A DNA stretch of 64,000 nucleotides from UBA1370 sp964515115 (GCA_964515115.1 CAZESB010000002.1:1-64000), one strand, 5' to 3'. Counted from the first letter of the stretch, positions 34,878-43,707 are shown. The notes: a model not told the origin generated them from the sequence alone. A program made the numbers and translations.

Positions 34878-35893
34878 GTCGCACGCTTTTAGTAACCGGA
34901 GGAGCCGGCTTTATTGGCTCAAATTTTATTCATTATTGGTTGAAAAAATATCCTGAAGACAAAATTATTAATTTAGACGCCCTCACCTACGCTGGTAATC
35001 TTGAAAACCTCACGGCTTTAAAAACCAACCCCAATTACACTTTTGTGGAAGGCAATATTGTTAACCGCGAGTTGGTTAATAAGATTGTCGAGGACGCGGA
35101 GATGATTGTCCATTTCGCGGCTGAGAGTCACGTAGACAGGTCAATTCTTAATCCGGCAGTATTTTTAGAAACTAATGTCATGGGCACCCAGGTTTTGTTG
35201 GACGCTGCTTTGACCCATAAAATTAAAAGATTTCATCACATTTCTACGGATGAAGTTTTCGGCACGCTGGAACTAGGCAGCGATGAGCAGTTTAACGAAA
35301 ACACACCCTATGATCCGCGTAGTCCTTACTCGGCCAGCAAAGCCAGCTCTGATCACTTAGTTCGTGCTTATGGCGAAACTTATGGCTTGCCTTTCACTAT
35401 TACCAATTGCTCCAATAATTACGGTGAGTATCAGCATCCAGAAAAATTTATTGCTCTAGCTATCACTCAATTGCTTGAAAACAAAAAAGTGCCACTTTAT
35501 GGCGATGGTTTGCAAGTACGTGACTGGCTGTACGTACAAGATCACTGTGCGGCCATCGAAACGGTGCTTAAGAGTGACAACATCGGTGAAACTTATTTGG
35601 TGGGTGGCTTGACTGAGGACATCCCCAATAAAGAAATTTTGGCCATGATTAGCTCACTGATGGGTGCTGGCAGTGACATGATTGAGCATGTTAAAGATCG
35701 AGCTGGTCATGATCGACGTTACAGTGTCGATTGGTCAAAAATTAATCGCGACCTTGGTTGGGCACCTTCAGTAACTATTGAGGAGGGACTGAGCAAAACT
35801 ATTGAGTGGTACCGCGCCAATCCGCAGTGGTGGCAACCGCTCAAATTAAAGAGCCAAGACTTTTTTGCAGCTAATTATCAAACAGCAGAATGA
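34874..35893 (+). CDS. rmlB: dTDP-glucose 4,6-dehydratase
   Basis: This 339-residue extended SDR makes dTDP-4-keto-6-deoxyglucose. GGAGFIGSNF binds NAD, HFAAESHVDRS and HISTDEVFGTL carry the catalytic Thr-Asp-Glu, SPYSASKAS is YxxxK, and NCSNNYGEYQHPEKFI is the RmlB-specific substrate loop. Translation starts 6 bases after a good AAGGAGA. The product feeds the RmlC/D-like genes that follow and probably the VioA-like aminotransferase at 11040. RmlA, which makes dTDP-glucose, is not in the window. Confidence 0.94.
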   Translation: MSRTLLVTGGAGFIGSNFIHYWLKKYPEDKIINLDALTYAGNLENLTALKTNPNYTFVEGNIVNRELVNKIVEDAEMIVHFAAESHVDRSILNPAVFLETNVMGTQVLLDAALTHKIKRFHHISTDEVFGTLELGSDEQFNENTPYDPRSPYSASKASSDHLVRAYGETYGLPFTITNCSNNYGEYQHPEKFIALAITQLLENKKVPLYGDGLQVRDWLYVQDHCAAIETVLKSDNIGETYLVGGLTEDIPNKEILAMISSLMGAGSDMIEHVKDRAGHDRRYSVDWSKINRDLGWAPSVTIEEGLSKTIEWYRANPQWWQPLKLKSQDFFAANYQTAE

Positions 35894-35915
35894 GTTCAAC
35901 GACAGAAAGGCGCCA

Positions 35916-36524
35916 GTGATAAGTTTTAGCTACTCAAAAGAAGAAGCGGAGGAGTTGCGACCAGGAGTATTTAGTACCAGTATTAACGGCCTTTATTACC
36001 TTCCCCACCGGATTTTTGCCGATCAGCGTGGTTTTTACACCGAGTTGGCGCGCGTTCCAGAAATTGATGAACTGACTGATGGTCAGTTTATTATCAAGCA
36101 GACCAATTTATCAATGTCCGTGACTAATGTGGTTAGGGGCATGCACGCTGAAGATTGGAATAAATTGGCAACCGTATTGACCGGCCGATGTTTCTCTGCT
36201 CTGGCTGATGTTCGTCCTGACTCGCCTACTTTTGGCAAAGTTGAGACTTTTCTCTTTGGTCCGGATGAAAGAGAGCTGCAAGGCTCTCTTTATATTTCTC
36301 GAGGACTAGCCAATTCGTTTGCGGTGTTGGAAGGGCCGGTGTATTATCTTTACGCTGTTGACGCGCTCTACGCTGAGCGCGATCCTAATAATGATGTGGC
36401 TATTTCCCTTTTTGACGCAGATCTAGCTATCAATTGGCCAATTACTCAGGAAAAAATGATTATCTCGGAAAGAGACAGGCACTCGGTTTCGCTTAGAAAT
36501 AAGTATCCGGAAAAATTTTCATGA
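35916..36524 (+). CDS. rmlC: RmlC-like dTDP-4-dehydrorhamnose 3,5-epimerase
   Basis: This 202-residue cupin enzyme would epimerise C3 and C5 of dTDP-4-keto-6-deoxyglucose. DQRGFYTELA, QTNLSMSVTNVVRGMH with the catalytic His, FSALADVRPDSPTFG and INWPI are RmlC marks. The usual RG-L-H-x-Q reads RGMHAE here, and the N-terminus carries an extra 20-odd residues, so it is somewhat divergent. The GTG at 35916 has GAAAGG five bases upstream and is preferred to a TTG inside rmlB. It overlaps the next gene by 4 bp. Confidence 0.83.
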   Translation: MISFSYSKEEAEELRPGVFSTSINGLYYLPHRIFADQRGFYTELARVPEIDELTDGQFIIKQTNLSMSVTNVVRGMHAEDWNKLATVLTGRCFSALADVRPDSPTFGKVETFLFGPDERELQGSLYISRGLANSFAVLEGPVYYLYAVDALYAERDPNNDVAISLFDADLAINWPITQEKMIISERDRHSVSLRNKYPEKFS

Positions 36525-37399
36525 AACAGCCCATTTTAGTCACCGGCTCCAATGGTTTGGTGGCTTCAAGTTTTATCAGCAGTTTTGGTGAAAAATACTT
36601 GATTGAGCCGGTAGATATTAGTAATGCTACTAACCCGGTTGATATTACTAACCGAGAAGCAGTGGCTCGAGTGCTGGGTGAAGCTGAAGCTAAGCACATT
36701 CTTCATTTTGCTGCTTTTACTGATGTCACTGCTGCCTGGGAACAGCGCGGTGACAAAAATGGTTTAGCCTACAAAGTTAATGTTGTTGGCACTAAAAATA
36801 TTGCTGAAGAAGCCCGGAAAAACCAACAACACTTGATTCATATTTCGACCGCATATGTTTTTGATGGTGAAAAAGAAGGTCTTTACCTTGAGGATGACCC
36901 CATTCACCCCCTTGAGTGGTACGGCCAAACTAAAGCTGAAGCGGAAGCGGTGATTCAAAACATAGCCGATTTAGCTTGGACTATTCTCAGAATCGATCAA
37001 CCTTTCAAGCCGGAACCATTTCCCAAAAAAGATCTGGCTCACCGAATTATTGAAGGATTACAAAACGACAATTTATACCCGCAATTTAACAATCATTTCT
37101 TCGGGCCCACTTTTTTACCTGATTTTGCTCGAGTGCTTGATACTGTTATTTCCCAAAACTGCCTCGGTCTATATCACGCTGCTAGCGGAGAAAAATGGAC
37201 TGACTATGATTTTGCCTCAGCAATTAAAGACGCGCACGGTTTTGCGAGTGAAATTCAAGCTGGCGATCTCAATCAGTATTTAGCCAACCTCAACCGACCC
37301 TACCAAAAAAACACCGCTTTAAACTCAGAAAAGCTTCAGCGAGAGCTAAAAATTGAGTTTACACCCATCGCCGAGGCAATTACTCAGCTTCAATACTAG
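36521..37399 (+). CDS. rmlD: RmlD-like dTDP-4-dehydrorhamnose reductase
   Basis: This 292-residue SDR would reduce dTDP-4-keto-L-rhamnose to dTDP-L-rhamnose with NAD(P)H. GSNGLVASSF is a slightly altered nucleotide loop (normally GxxGxxG); HFAAFTDV, ISTAYVFDG and EWYGQTKAEAE (YxxxK) are the RmlD motifs. The altered third glycine and the rather short C-terminal domain make it less typical than RmlB. The ATGA overlap with rmlC and the position third in the set support the assignment. Methionine adenosyltransferase regulatory subunits share this fold but not this context. Confidence 0.84.
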   Translation: MKQPILVTGSNGLVASSFISSFGEKYLIEPVDISNATNPVDITNREAVARVLGEAEAKHILHFAAFTDVTAAWEQRGDKNGLAYKVNVVGTKNIAEEARKNQQHLIHISTAYVFDGEKEGLYLEDDPIHPLEWYGQTKAEAEAVIQNIADLAWTILRIDQPFKPEPFPKKDLAHRIIEGLQNDNLYPQFNNHFFGPTFLPDFARVLDTVISQNCLGLYHAASGEKWTDYDFASAIKDAHGFASEIQAGDLNQYLANLNRPYQKNTALNSEKLQRELKIEFTPIAEAITQLQY

Positions 37400-37412
37400 A
37401 CTCATTGCTAAA

Positions 37413-38060
37413 CTACTGTTTCTGTTTTTCCCGCCACTCTTTAATCTTGCCGTGATCGCCGGTCATCAAAACCTCCGGCACCTCCCAACCTCGGTAATTT
37501 TGCGGCCTGGTATATTGAGGATAGCCAAGCTGGCCAGGAATCGCGTGTGATTCATCCCAAGCACTCTCTTCGTTGCCCAGCACTCCGGGAAGAAGTCGCA
37601 CAACACTATCAACAATCACTGCTGCTGCCGGCTCACCACCAGTCAAAACATAATCGCCAATTCTGATTTCTTCATCAACTAAATGTTCAGCTACCCGCTC
37701 ATCTACACCTTCGTAGTGACCACAAATGATCACCAACTCGTCAAGCCCAACATATTCCAAAGCTTTTTGCTGATTATATAATTTGCCTTTCGCTGAAGTG
37801 AGTACTACCTTCTTTTTGCTGCCTTGACTCCTTTTTTTAACACCCTGCAGTGCCAAATCAATTGGTTCCACCATCATCACCATACCCGGGCCACCGCCAA
37901 AAGGTCGATCATCAGTTTTCCTGTGTTTATCCTGAGAAAAATCACGAATATCAACAATTTCAATTTCAGCCAGTTTTTGCTCCAGTGCCCGCTTCAAAAT
38001 AGATTGCTCAAAAGGTGAGATGAAATAAGCCGGGAAAAGCGTTAAAATAGTGATCTTCAT
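37413..38060 (-). CDS. trmD: tRNA (guanine-37-N1)-methyltransferase
   Basis: This 215-residue SPOUT methyltransferase modifies G37 next to the anticodon to prevent frameshifting. ITILTLFPAYF, DDRPFGGGPGMVM, IICGHYEGVDERV and IGDYVLTGGEPAA form the deep trefoil knot that binds SAM. The C-terminal tRNA-binding domain is short (about 60 residues), making the protein some 30 residues smaller than E. coli TrmD. Its end faces rmlD with 13 bp between. The usual rimM and rpsP neighbours are absent. Confidence 0.93.
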   Translation of the reverse strand: MKITILTLFPAYFISPFEQSILKRALEQKLAEIEIVDIRDFSQDKHRKTDDRPFGGGPGMVMMVEPIDLALQGVKKRSQGSKKKVVLTSAKGKLYNQQKALEYVGLDELVIICGHYEGVDERVAEHLVDEEIRIGDYVLTGGEPAAAVIVDSVVRLLPGVLGNEESAWDESHAIPGQLGYPQYTRPQNYRGWEVPEVLMTGDHGKIKEWREKQKQ

Positions 38061-38069
38061 GGTGAGGGT

Positions 38070-38075
38070 ATTTTA
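38070..38075 (-). promoter_or_regulatory. Putative -10 box of trmD
   Basis: TAAAAT on the minus strand lies 9 bp before the ATG at 38060. A -35 at 17 bp (TAGTAT) is poor. No Shine-Dalgarno sequence is visible. Confidence 0.3.
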
Positions 38076-38090
38076 CCTCACCTTGATTCC

Positions 38091-38099
38091 TGATACTAT
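38091..38099 (+). promoter_or_regulatory. Putative extended -10 before the 38111 gene
   Basis: TGATACTAT (TGn plus TACTAT) lies 11 bp before the ATG at 38111, with TTTACC at 38072-38077 16 bp upstream of the hexamer. It is divergent from, and intertwined with, the trmD promoter. Confidence 0.35.
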
Positions 38100-38110
38100 A
38101 GACGCTAGAT

Positions 38111-39187
38111 ATGAGCACCGAAGCCCCGACTGGACCGACTCTCACCCAAGTTACCCTAGTGGGCCGTAAAGTAGTGAAATACGGGGCACTGCTTTTGGTA
38201 ACCCTAATGGTGTCTCGGGTAGCTATCGGCGCTTTTGCTACCTATTGGCGAGCCACTCATCCACCACCCCCACCCCCGCCTACAGTCGGTTTCGGCATCT
38301 TGCCAGCTTTGGCTTTTCCCAACCAGGACGCTACCAACAGACCCAGTTCATACAGGCTGGAAACCGCCACTGGTGGTTTAGCTGAGTTTCCCGACAGAGC
38401 CAAAGTTTTCTTCATGCCCAAACCCACTGTCAGTTTGTTAACTGATCAGGAAGCCAAAGAGCTGGCTGCTAAATTTGGTTTTGTTTTTGAGCCGCAAATT
38501 TTGAACAGCCGCACCTACCGCTGGAACAAGAACCAACCACTACAAACCACTTTTGACCTTGATATTATCAACCACCACTTTGAATTGACCACTGATTATC
38601 AAAGTCGACCCGAACTACTCATCGACAACAGCCTACCAACCAATTTTGAGGCAGTTAGGCAAGTCAAAACATTTTTAACTACTGGCCAGTTGCTGCCCTC
38701 GGACGTTGCCACCGCTTCCGGTGAGATTACGCCGCTAAAATCACTTGGCGGTGAGCTGGTGGAGGCAGTTTCGCTTTCCGACGCCGATTTTCTTCAAGTT
38801 GATCTCAACCGTTACCCCATTGATGGCGAATACCGCATGTTCAGCCCCGAAGGCTATCGAGGAGTCATTAGCGCTCTTTTAAGCGGCAGCCTGAGAGGAA
38901 GAGATGCGGTGGTGGATCTACAGTATAAATACAATGAGGTTGATTATTTTCAGTATCACACCTATCCGCTGCGCACCAGCACTGAGGCTTGGAGAGTCTT
39001 GCAGGCGGGAGAAGGTTTTGTTGTCAACGGTAACGAGGTAGAAACGGCAGTAATCCGTTCGGTTACTCTTGGTTATTATGACTCATTTGAGGAGCAAGAA
39101 TACTTGCAGCCGATTTATGTTTTTGAAGGAGACAATAATTTCATCGGCTACGTGCCAGCCATAGATTCGGAATATTTACAAAAATGA
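38111..39187 (+). CDS. Membrane-anchored exported protein of unknown function
   Basis: This 358-residue protein has one N-terminal helix (about 23-43), a proline tract of seven prolines just after it that would act as a stiff linker through the wall, and an exported domain of about 290 residues. The last part (EAWRVLQAGEGFV, YYDSFEEQEYLQPIYVFEGD) vaguely recalls the C-terminal fold of YycH/YycI regulators of the WalK kinase, but that is weak pattern matching. It lies between trmD and gltX. I do not assign a function; a CPR-conserved envelope protein is most likely. Confidence 0.6.
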   Translation: MSTEAPTGPTLTQVTLVGRKVVKYGALLLVTLMVSRVAIGAFATYWRATHPPPPPPPTVGFGILPALAFPNQDATNRPSSYRLETATGGLAEFPDRAKVFFMPKPTVSLLTDQEAKELAAKFGFVFEPQILNSRTYRWNKNQPLQTTFDLDIINHHFELTTDYQSRPELLIDNSLPTNFEAVRQVKTFLTTGQLLPSDVATASGEITPLKSLGGELVEAVSLSDADFLQVDLNRYPIDGEYRMFSPEGYRGVISALLSGSLRGRDAVVDLQYKYNEVDYFQYHTYPLRTSTEAWRVLQAGEGFVVNGNEVETAVIRSVTLGYYDSFEEQEYLQPIYVFEGDNNFIGYVPAIDSEYLQK

Positions 39188-39223
39188 TTTTCCCAACTGA
39201 GGGCGGGTTTGGAGAAACAAAAG

Positions 39224-39232
39224 TGATATAAT
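39224..39232 (+). promoter_or_regulatory. Extended -10 promoter of gltX
   Basis: TGATATAAT is a perfect extended -10 (TGn plus TATAAT at 39227-39232). It ends 10 bp before the ATG at 39243, so the transcript would carry only about three leader bases. Confidence 0.5.
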
Positions 39233-39242
39233 TTCTATTGCC

Positions 39243-40658
39243 ATGAGTCAAGCTCAGCCTATTACCACCAGGATGGCCCCTAGCCCCACGGGCGAATTAC
39301 ACGTCGGTAGTTTGTCCGTTGCCCTGAAAAACTACGCTTGGGCTAAGCGTAACCGCGGCAAATTTATTCTTAGAATTGAGGACACCGATCAAAAGCGTGA
39401 AGTTGAAGGCGCTGTTGACAGACTGAAAAATATTTTACAGCTATTCAATTTGGTTTGGAATGAAGGCCCTTATTTTCAATCTGAACGACTTGATCTTTAC
39501 CAACAAGAAGCTAAGAAGTTGGTGGATTTAGGCCACGCTTATTACTGTTTTTGCAGTCCTGAGAGATTGCAACAAGTACGAGAACAAATGATGGCGGAGA
39601 AAAAGCCGCCAAAGTACGATCAACGCTGCCGCGGTCTTTCTGAAAAGGAAGTAGGAGAGCGACTCAAATCAGGCGAAGCTTATGTGATTCGCCTCAAGGT
39701 GCCGGAAAATGAAGAACTGTCTTTTACAGACCTGATCAGAGGAGAAATTTCCTTCAACTCCAACAGCGTTGACGATCAGGTTTTAATCAAATCAGATGGC
39801 TTTCCCACCTACCATCTGGCCGTGGTGGTAGATGATCACCAGATGAACGTTACTCACATTTTTCGCGGCGAAGAATGGATCAGTTCCACCCCCAAACACA
39901 TTTTGCTTTACCAAGCTTTTGGTTGGCAGTCGCCGGTTTTTTGTCATTTTCCGGTTTTCCTTAATCCTGATGGTAAGGGCAAGATGAGCAAAAGAAAAGG
40001 TAGCGTTTCGGTGGAATCGTTTTTGGCGCGCGGTTACTTGCCTGAAGCTCTGCTCAATTTTTTAATGATTTTGGGTTGGGCACCAAGAGATGAAAACGAA
40101 ATTATGAATTTAGAGCGCTATGTTCGTGAGTTCGACCCTAGTGATGTCAGCGCTAAATCAGTAGTTTTTGATCTGAAAAAACTTGATTGGCTTAACGGCA
40201 TCTACATTCGGAACTTAACTGATGAAGAATTGCTTTCCAGACTCAAAAACTTTCTGCCCGTCGACTTTCCCCATGATAAAGCTGCCAAAATTTTGCCTTT
40301 AGTGAAAGAAAGATTGGTAACTTTGGCTGATATAGAGGCGTTAACCGATTTCTTTTATCGGGATATTGAGGTGGAAACTACTCTGCTGCTTAAAAAATCC
40401 AACCCGGAGGAAGTGGCTCGGCAACTCAACACCACCCAAACAACGTTAGAAAACTTAAATAACTGGCAACTGGAAGAAATTGAGGCCTCGATCAGAAAAC
40501 TCCAGGAGCAAAATAATTGGCACCGAGGACAATTTTTTATGATGTTGAGGTTAGCCGTAACCGGCAAAAAGGCCACTCCACCCCTGTTTGATACTCTCGA
40601 AGTACTTGGTAAAGATCTGGTGATTAAGCGACTACAACAAGCCCAGCAAAATCTTTAA
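39243..40658 (+). CDS. gltX: Glutamyl-tRNA synthetase
   Basis: This 471-residue class Ic synthetase charges tRNA-Glu, and in organisms without GlnRS also tRNA-Gln for later amidation by GatCAB. PSPTGELHVGS holds the HIGH motif as HVGS (20-23); KMSKR is at 247-251. The zinc-knuckle residues C102, C104, Y125 and C129 are all present. The all-helical anticodon-binding domain follows. The tRNA-Gln(CUG) at 50165 lies in the same window. Whether this enzyme is discriminating cannot be told by eye. Confidence 0.95.
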   Translation: MSQAQPITTRMAPSPTGELHVGSLSVALKNYAWAKRNRGKFILRIEDTDQKREVEGAVDRLKNILQLFNLVWNEGPYFQSERLDLYQQEAKKLVDLGHAYYCFCSPERLQQVREQMMAEKKPPKYDQRCRGLSEKEVGERLKSGEAYVIRLKVPENEELSFTDLIRGEISFNSNSVDDQVLIKSDGFPTYHLAVVVDDHQMNVTHIFRGEEWISSTPKHILLYQAFGWQSPVFCHFPVFLNPDGKGKMSKRKGSVSVESFLARGYLPEALLNFLMILGWAPRDENEIMNLERYVREFDPSDVSAKSVVFDLKKLDWLNGIYIRNLTDEELLSRLKNFLPVDFPHDKAAKILPLVKERLVTLADIEALTDFFYRDIEVETTLLLKKSNPEEVARQLNTTQTTLENLNNWQLEEIEASIRKLQEQNNWHRGQFFMMLRLAVTGKKATPPLFDTLEVLGKDLVIKRLQQAQQNL

Positions 40659-40664
40659 ATCTCT

Positions 40665-41537
40665 ATGCCTGCCAAATCAAACCAGCTCAAACTCAAAATC
40701 ATCCAACAATATCTTGAGGACACTCACGAAAACCTCATCAGGTCTCAGGCTGTGGTGGAGCAGTGGCTAAATGCGACTAATTTAAGCATTGATGAGCTGC
40801 GGTTCGCGCCACAAAACTCTCCTCGATATCAGCAGGCTTCTATGGTAGTGAGCCATTCTGTGACTGAAGTCATCGCTAAAGCTAAAGATGCCGAGCTGCT
40901 TCATACTATTACCATGGAGGAACATCAAGCCATCATTTTCAAACTAAGAGAAGTTTCCAAGCTTAATCCCGGTGAGTTACCAAAAAACGACTTACTTTAT
41001 TTGGAACAACAGCTGTCTGATATCTTTGGGTTTGAAGTGGTGTCCGAACTGGATGATAAAAGACTGCCTTTTGCTATGGGCACAATGATGGCTGCCCCTC
41101 ATTTGCGCCGCTTTCCGAATGATCAGCTGGCAGACCATCAAAGGTATCAGGAGGCCGGACTGAGTAAAACCAGGGGTAGTTATGACTGGATGCTTGAGGG
41201 TGGCGAGTTGTCTGATCAAGCGGCTGCCCGCGAAAGATATGGAGTGGCTCTGCCGCTGGCTTATTTGCCTGATTGGCAACAAAATTACTTGGCTTTAAAA
41301 CAGTGGTACCAGTACCGCAAGCTCTTAATTATCAATCCTTTTGATTTGAAAGCTATCGTTGGTTCAGTTACTGACGGCAGCATGGTTGCCACCTTAAAAT
41401 ATCAATTTGCCGGCTCACCGGAAATAATCCGTGAGGGAATGATCTGGAGTCCGAGTGCTTCAGGAAAAATTTTGGCTTTTTTCATTAATGATGAAGAGAA
41501 TAAAGTCGTGTTAGGACCAATTAATCTTGCCACATGA
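40665..41537 (+). CDS. Conserved protein of unknown function
   Basis: This 290-residue protein has no membrane segment. The N-terminal half is helical (QLKLKIIQQYLEDTHENL). The C-terminal part contains LLIINPFDLKAIVGSVTD, GSPEIIREGMIWSP and ILAFFINDEENKVVLGPI; a ...FFIDD-E-KVPLGP... ending is something I recall from uncharacterised CPR envelope proteins, but without a name. It follows gltX by 6 bp and shares an ATGA overlap with the next unknown, so it belongs to the gltX transcript. No function can be assigned. Confidence 0.6.
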   Translation: MPAKSNQLKLKIIQQYLEDTHENLIRSQAVVEQWLNATNLSIDELRFAPQNSPRYQQASMVVSHSVTEVIAKAKDAELLHTITMEEHQAIIFKLREVSKLNPGELPKNDLLYLEQQLSDIFGFEVVSELDDKRLPFAMGTMMAAPHLRRFPNDQLADHQRYQEAGLSKTRGSYDWMLEGGELSDQAAARERYGVALPLAYLPDWQQNYLALKQWYQYRKLLIINPFDLKAIVGSVTDGSMVATLKYQFAGSPEIIREGMIWSPSASGKILAFFINDEENKVVLGPINLAT

Positions 41538-41896
41538 TAGACTCACTGCCAGCAACGGCCATCACCAAACAACTTAATGCTGCTTATTACGGCAAATTAG
41601 TACCAGCCGACATTTTGGTACAAATTCTCAACCAATTCGACGATGAAGAATCAAGGCATCAAGCCTACGAAACTATTTTGGCTATTCTGGATCGCGCTGC
41701 CTTACACGCGGTCATGGCCTACTTAACAGAGCATGAAGATAAGGTGGCTTTTCTGGAGCTGCTCAGAGACGAGTATGACAGCAACCACCCGCTTGAGTGG
41801 GCAACTTTAAAATTTGACAGCGCTGAGCAGGTTGTTCGCGAAGCAGTCGAGCGCTCTCTCCTAGCCATTCATTCTGCTCTTAAAGAGCATATTTAG
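41534..41896 (+). CDS. Small helical protein of unknown function
   Basis: This 120-residue, acidic, entirely helical-looking protein carries several EEx and LxxL repeats (VQILNQFDDEESRHQAYETIL, VVREAVERSLLAI). It is coupled to the upstream gene by an ATGA overlap. It has no signal peptide and no recognisable motif. The gene pair 40665/41534 could encode a complex, as coupling of unknowns often implies; this is inference only. Confidence 0.6.
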   Translation: MIDSLPATAITKQLNAAYYGKLVPADILVQILNQFDDEESRHQAYETILAILDRAALHAVMAYLTEHEDKVAFLELLRDEYDSNHPLEWATLKFDSAEQVVREAVERSLLAIHSALKEHI

Positions 41897-41912
41897 CTGC
41901 TGGTTTCAAGTA

Positions 41913-41941
41913 TTTACAGCAAGATAAGCAGTTAGTACATT
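41913..41941 (+). promoter_or_regulatory. Promoter of ybeY-dnaX
   Basis: TTTACA (41913-41918) and TACATT (41936-41941) are 17 bp apart. The -10 ends 7 bp before the ATG at 41949. Confidence 0.45.
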
Positions 41942-41948
41942 AGAGAGA

Positions 41949-42338
41949 ATGATAGATATTAATCTTTCAGTTGGCTCTAGATATCCGGTTGACCGTAAAA
42001 AAATCAGAGCCGCCGCTAAAAAACTCCTGGCTGAACACAAGGTTGAGCACGCCCAGCTTGATGTTTCTATCGTGGGAACAAGGAAAATTAAAGAGCTGAA
42101 TGAATCACGCCTAAAGCATCGGGGCGCTACTGATGTACTTTCTTTCCCTCAGCATGAGCGCGATAACCTTCATGATTTTCCCATGCCGGAGGGTATCCCG
42201 CCTCATCTTGGCGATATTGTGATTAGCTTTCCTGAAGCAGTCAAAACTGCCAAGCGGTATGGCAAAATGGTAGACGATCAACTTTGTTTTTATTTAGAAC
42301 ACGGCTTGATGCACTTGTTAGGCTATCATCACGACTAA
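41949..42338 (+). CDS. ybeY: Endoribonuclease YbeY (rRNA maturation)
   Basis: This 129-residue metalloprotein processes 16S rRNA 3' ends. The family motif H-G-x-x-H-L-x-G-x-x-H is present as HGLMHLLGYHH (H118, H122, H128), with D127 of the usual GYDH replaced by His. GATDVLSFP and LGDIVIS are the other YbeY blocks. The protein stops right after the third histidine plus one residue, lacking the short tail seen in most homologues. It ends 2 bp before dnaX. Confidence 0.93.
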   Translation: MIDINLSVGSRYPVDRKKIRAAAKKLLAEHKVEHAQLDVSIVGTRKIKELNESRLKHRGATDVLSFPQHERDNLHDFPMPEGIPPHLGDIVISFPEAVKTAKRYGKMVDDQLCFYLEHGLMHLLGYHHD

Positions 42339-42340
42339 TT

Positions 42341-43674
42341 ATGAATTGGAATCGCAAATATCGACCCTACCAGCTTGCGGGCCTACACCTAGGCTCAGTG
42401 AGAGAGCAATTGCTGTCTTTTCTAAATCAAGGCAAAATTCCTCAGGCGCTTTTATTTGCTGGTCCGAAAGGCACAGGCAAGACTTCGGCTTCCAGAATTA
42501 TTGGGGCAATCCTTAATAGTCCAGAAAATGCTGCTGTGGTTGAGGCTGTCTACATCAAAAATCAGCCTCAAAAAGGAGCTCAACTAAAAGACATCACTCA
42601 ACTGGACAATCTGGGCAAAAAGATTTTGCAAGGCAATTCTTTCGTGGTGCAGGAAATGGACGCCGCCAGCAACCGAGGAATTGACGATATCCGTGCCCTT
42701 AAAGACAGAATCATGCTCCCTCCTCAAGAAGGGGTAATCTCCGTTTTTATCTTGGACGAAGCGCACATGCTGACTACCGAAGCTTTCAATGCTCTTTTGA
42801 AAATTTTAGAAGAGCCGCCGGCACACGTGGTTTTTATCCTGGCCACGACCGAACTTCATAAAATCCCCGGCACCATTGCTTCACGATCACAGCTGGTGAC
42901 GTTTAGAAAAGCCACCACAACCGAAATAGCCGAGGCTTTGGCAACTGTTTTTCAAAGTGAAAAAATTAAGCATGAAGCTGAGGCGCTAGAAATGATTGCT
43001 CTCCTAGCTGACGGTAGTTTTAGAGACGCTATCAAGCTCTCGGAGGCAGCGGCTGGCGAAGGGACAATCACCAAACAGGCTGTAGAAAAATTTGCCGCTG
43101 CCGTGCTGGAAAATGAAGTGCGAAGTTTGATTGCCGCCGTGGTGAAAAAAGAAGCCAAAACTATTATCACCATTTTTGCTGAGCTAAGAAAAAGAGCCGT
43201 TGATGCCGATTATTTCTACAAACAAGTGATGCGCTCTCTTCATCAGAGTCTGGAAATTCATCATGGTTTGGTTGNNNNNNNNNNNNNNNNNNNNNNNNNN
43301 NNNNNNNNNNNNNNNNNNNNNNNNNNNNNNNNNNNNNNNNNNNNNNNNNNNNNNNNNNNNNNNNNNNNNNNNNNACTCGGGTGGCGCAGGTCAACTCGAC
43401 TTTTGCAGCGCTGCTACAATCCGCCAAGCCTCTTTCCGGAGATCCCGGTAACATTGCCGTTGGCGTTTATTATCAGTTTCACCAGGAACAGCTCTCCAGT
43501 AATAAATTTCTGGAGATGATTGAACCGATTATCAATGACATTTGTGGTGGTCAGGTGACGATTTCTATTGTTATGGCAGATACACCTCGGCACGCCCAGC
43601 TTACTGAGCCACAGCTTAAAGAAAAAGACAAAATCCCCGAACTAGCACAAGTGGCATCTGAAGCTTTGATGTAG
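42341..43674 (+). CDS. dnaX: DNA polymerase III gamma/tau subunit (clamp loader), broken by a gap
   Basis: This is the clamp-loader ATPase. NWNRKYRPY opens it, GPKGTGKTSASR (41-52) is Walker A, VFILDEAHML (135-144) Walker B, ATTELHKIP sensor 1 and TIASRSQLVTF the SRC region with Cys changed to Ser but the arginine finger retained. The zinc-module cysteines normally found between Walker A and B are all absent. A 100-N gap at 43275-43374 removes an unknown stretch and changes the apparent frame; the last 100 residues (NSTFAALLQSAKP, VYYQFHQEQL) match domain III/C-terminal DnaX. It starts 2 bp after ybeY. Confidence 0.9.
43275..43374. other. Assembly gap (100 N) inside dnaX
   Basis: Exactly 100 Ns. 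Unlike the first gap, the flanks are not duplicated and reading frames on either side differ, so real sequence of unknown length is missing. Confidence 0.95.
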
Positions 43675-43679
43675 TAAAA

Positions 43680-43707
43680 TTGAAATTCAGGTATTCGTCG
43701 TTATTAT
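43680..43707 (+). promoter_or_regulatory. Promoter of ybaB
   Basis: TTGAAA (43680-43685) and TATTAT (43702-43707) are 16 bp apart, each matching consensus at five of six positions. Transcription would begin near 43714, leaving a leader that contains AAGGAGG, so this is a conventional leadered gene in contrast to many others here. Confidence 0.55.
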
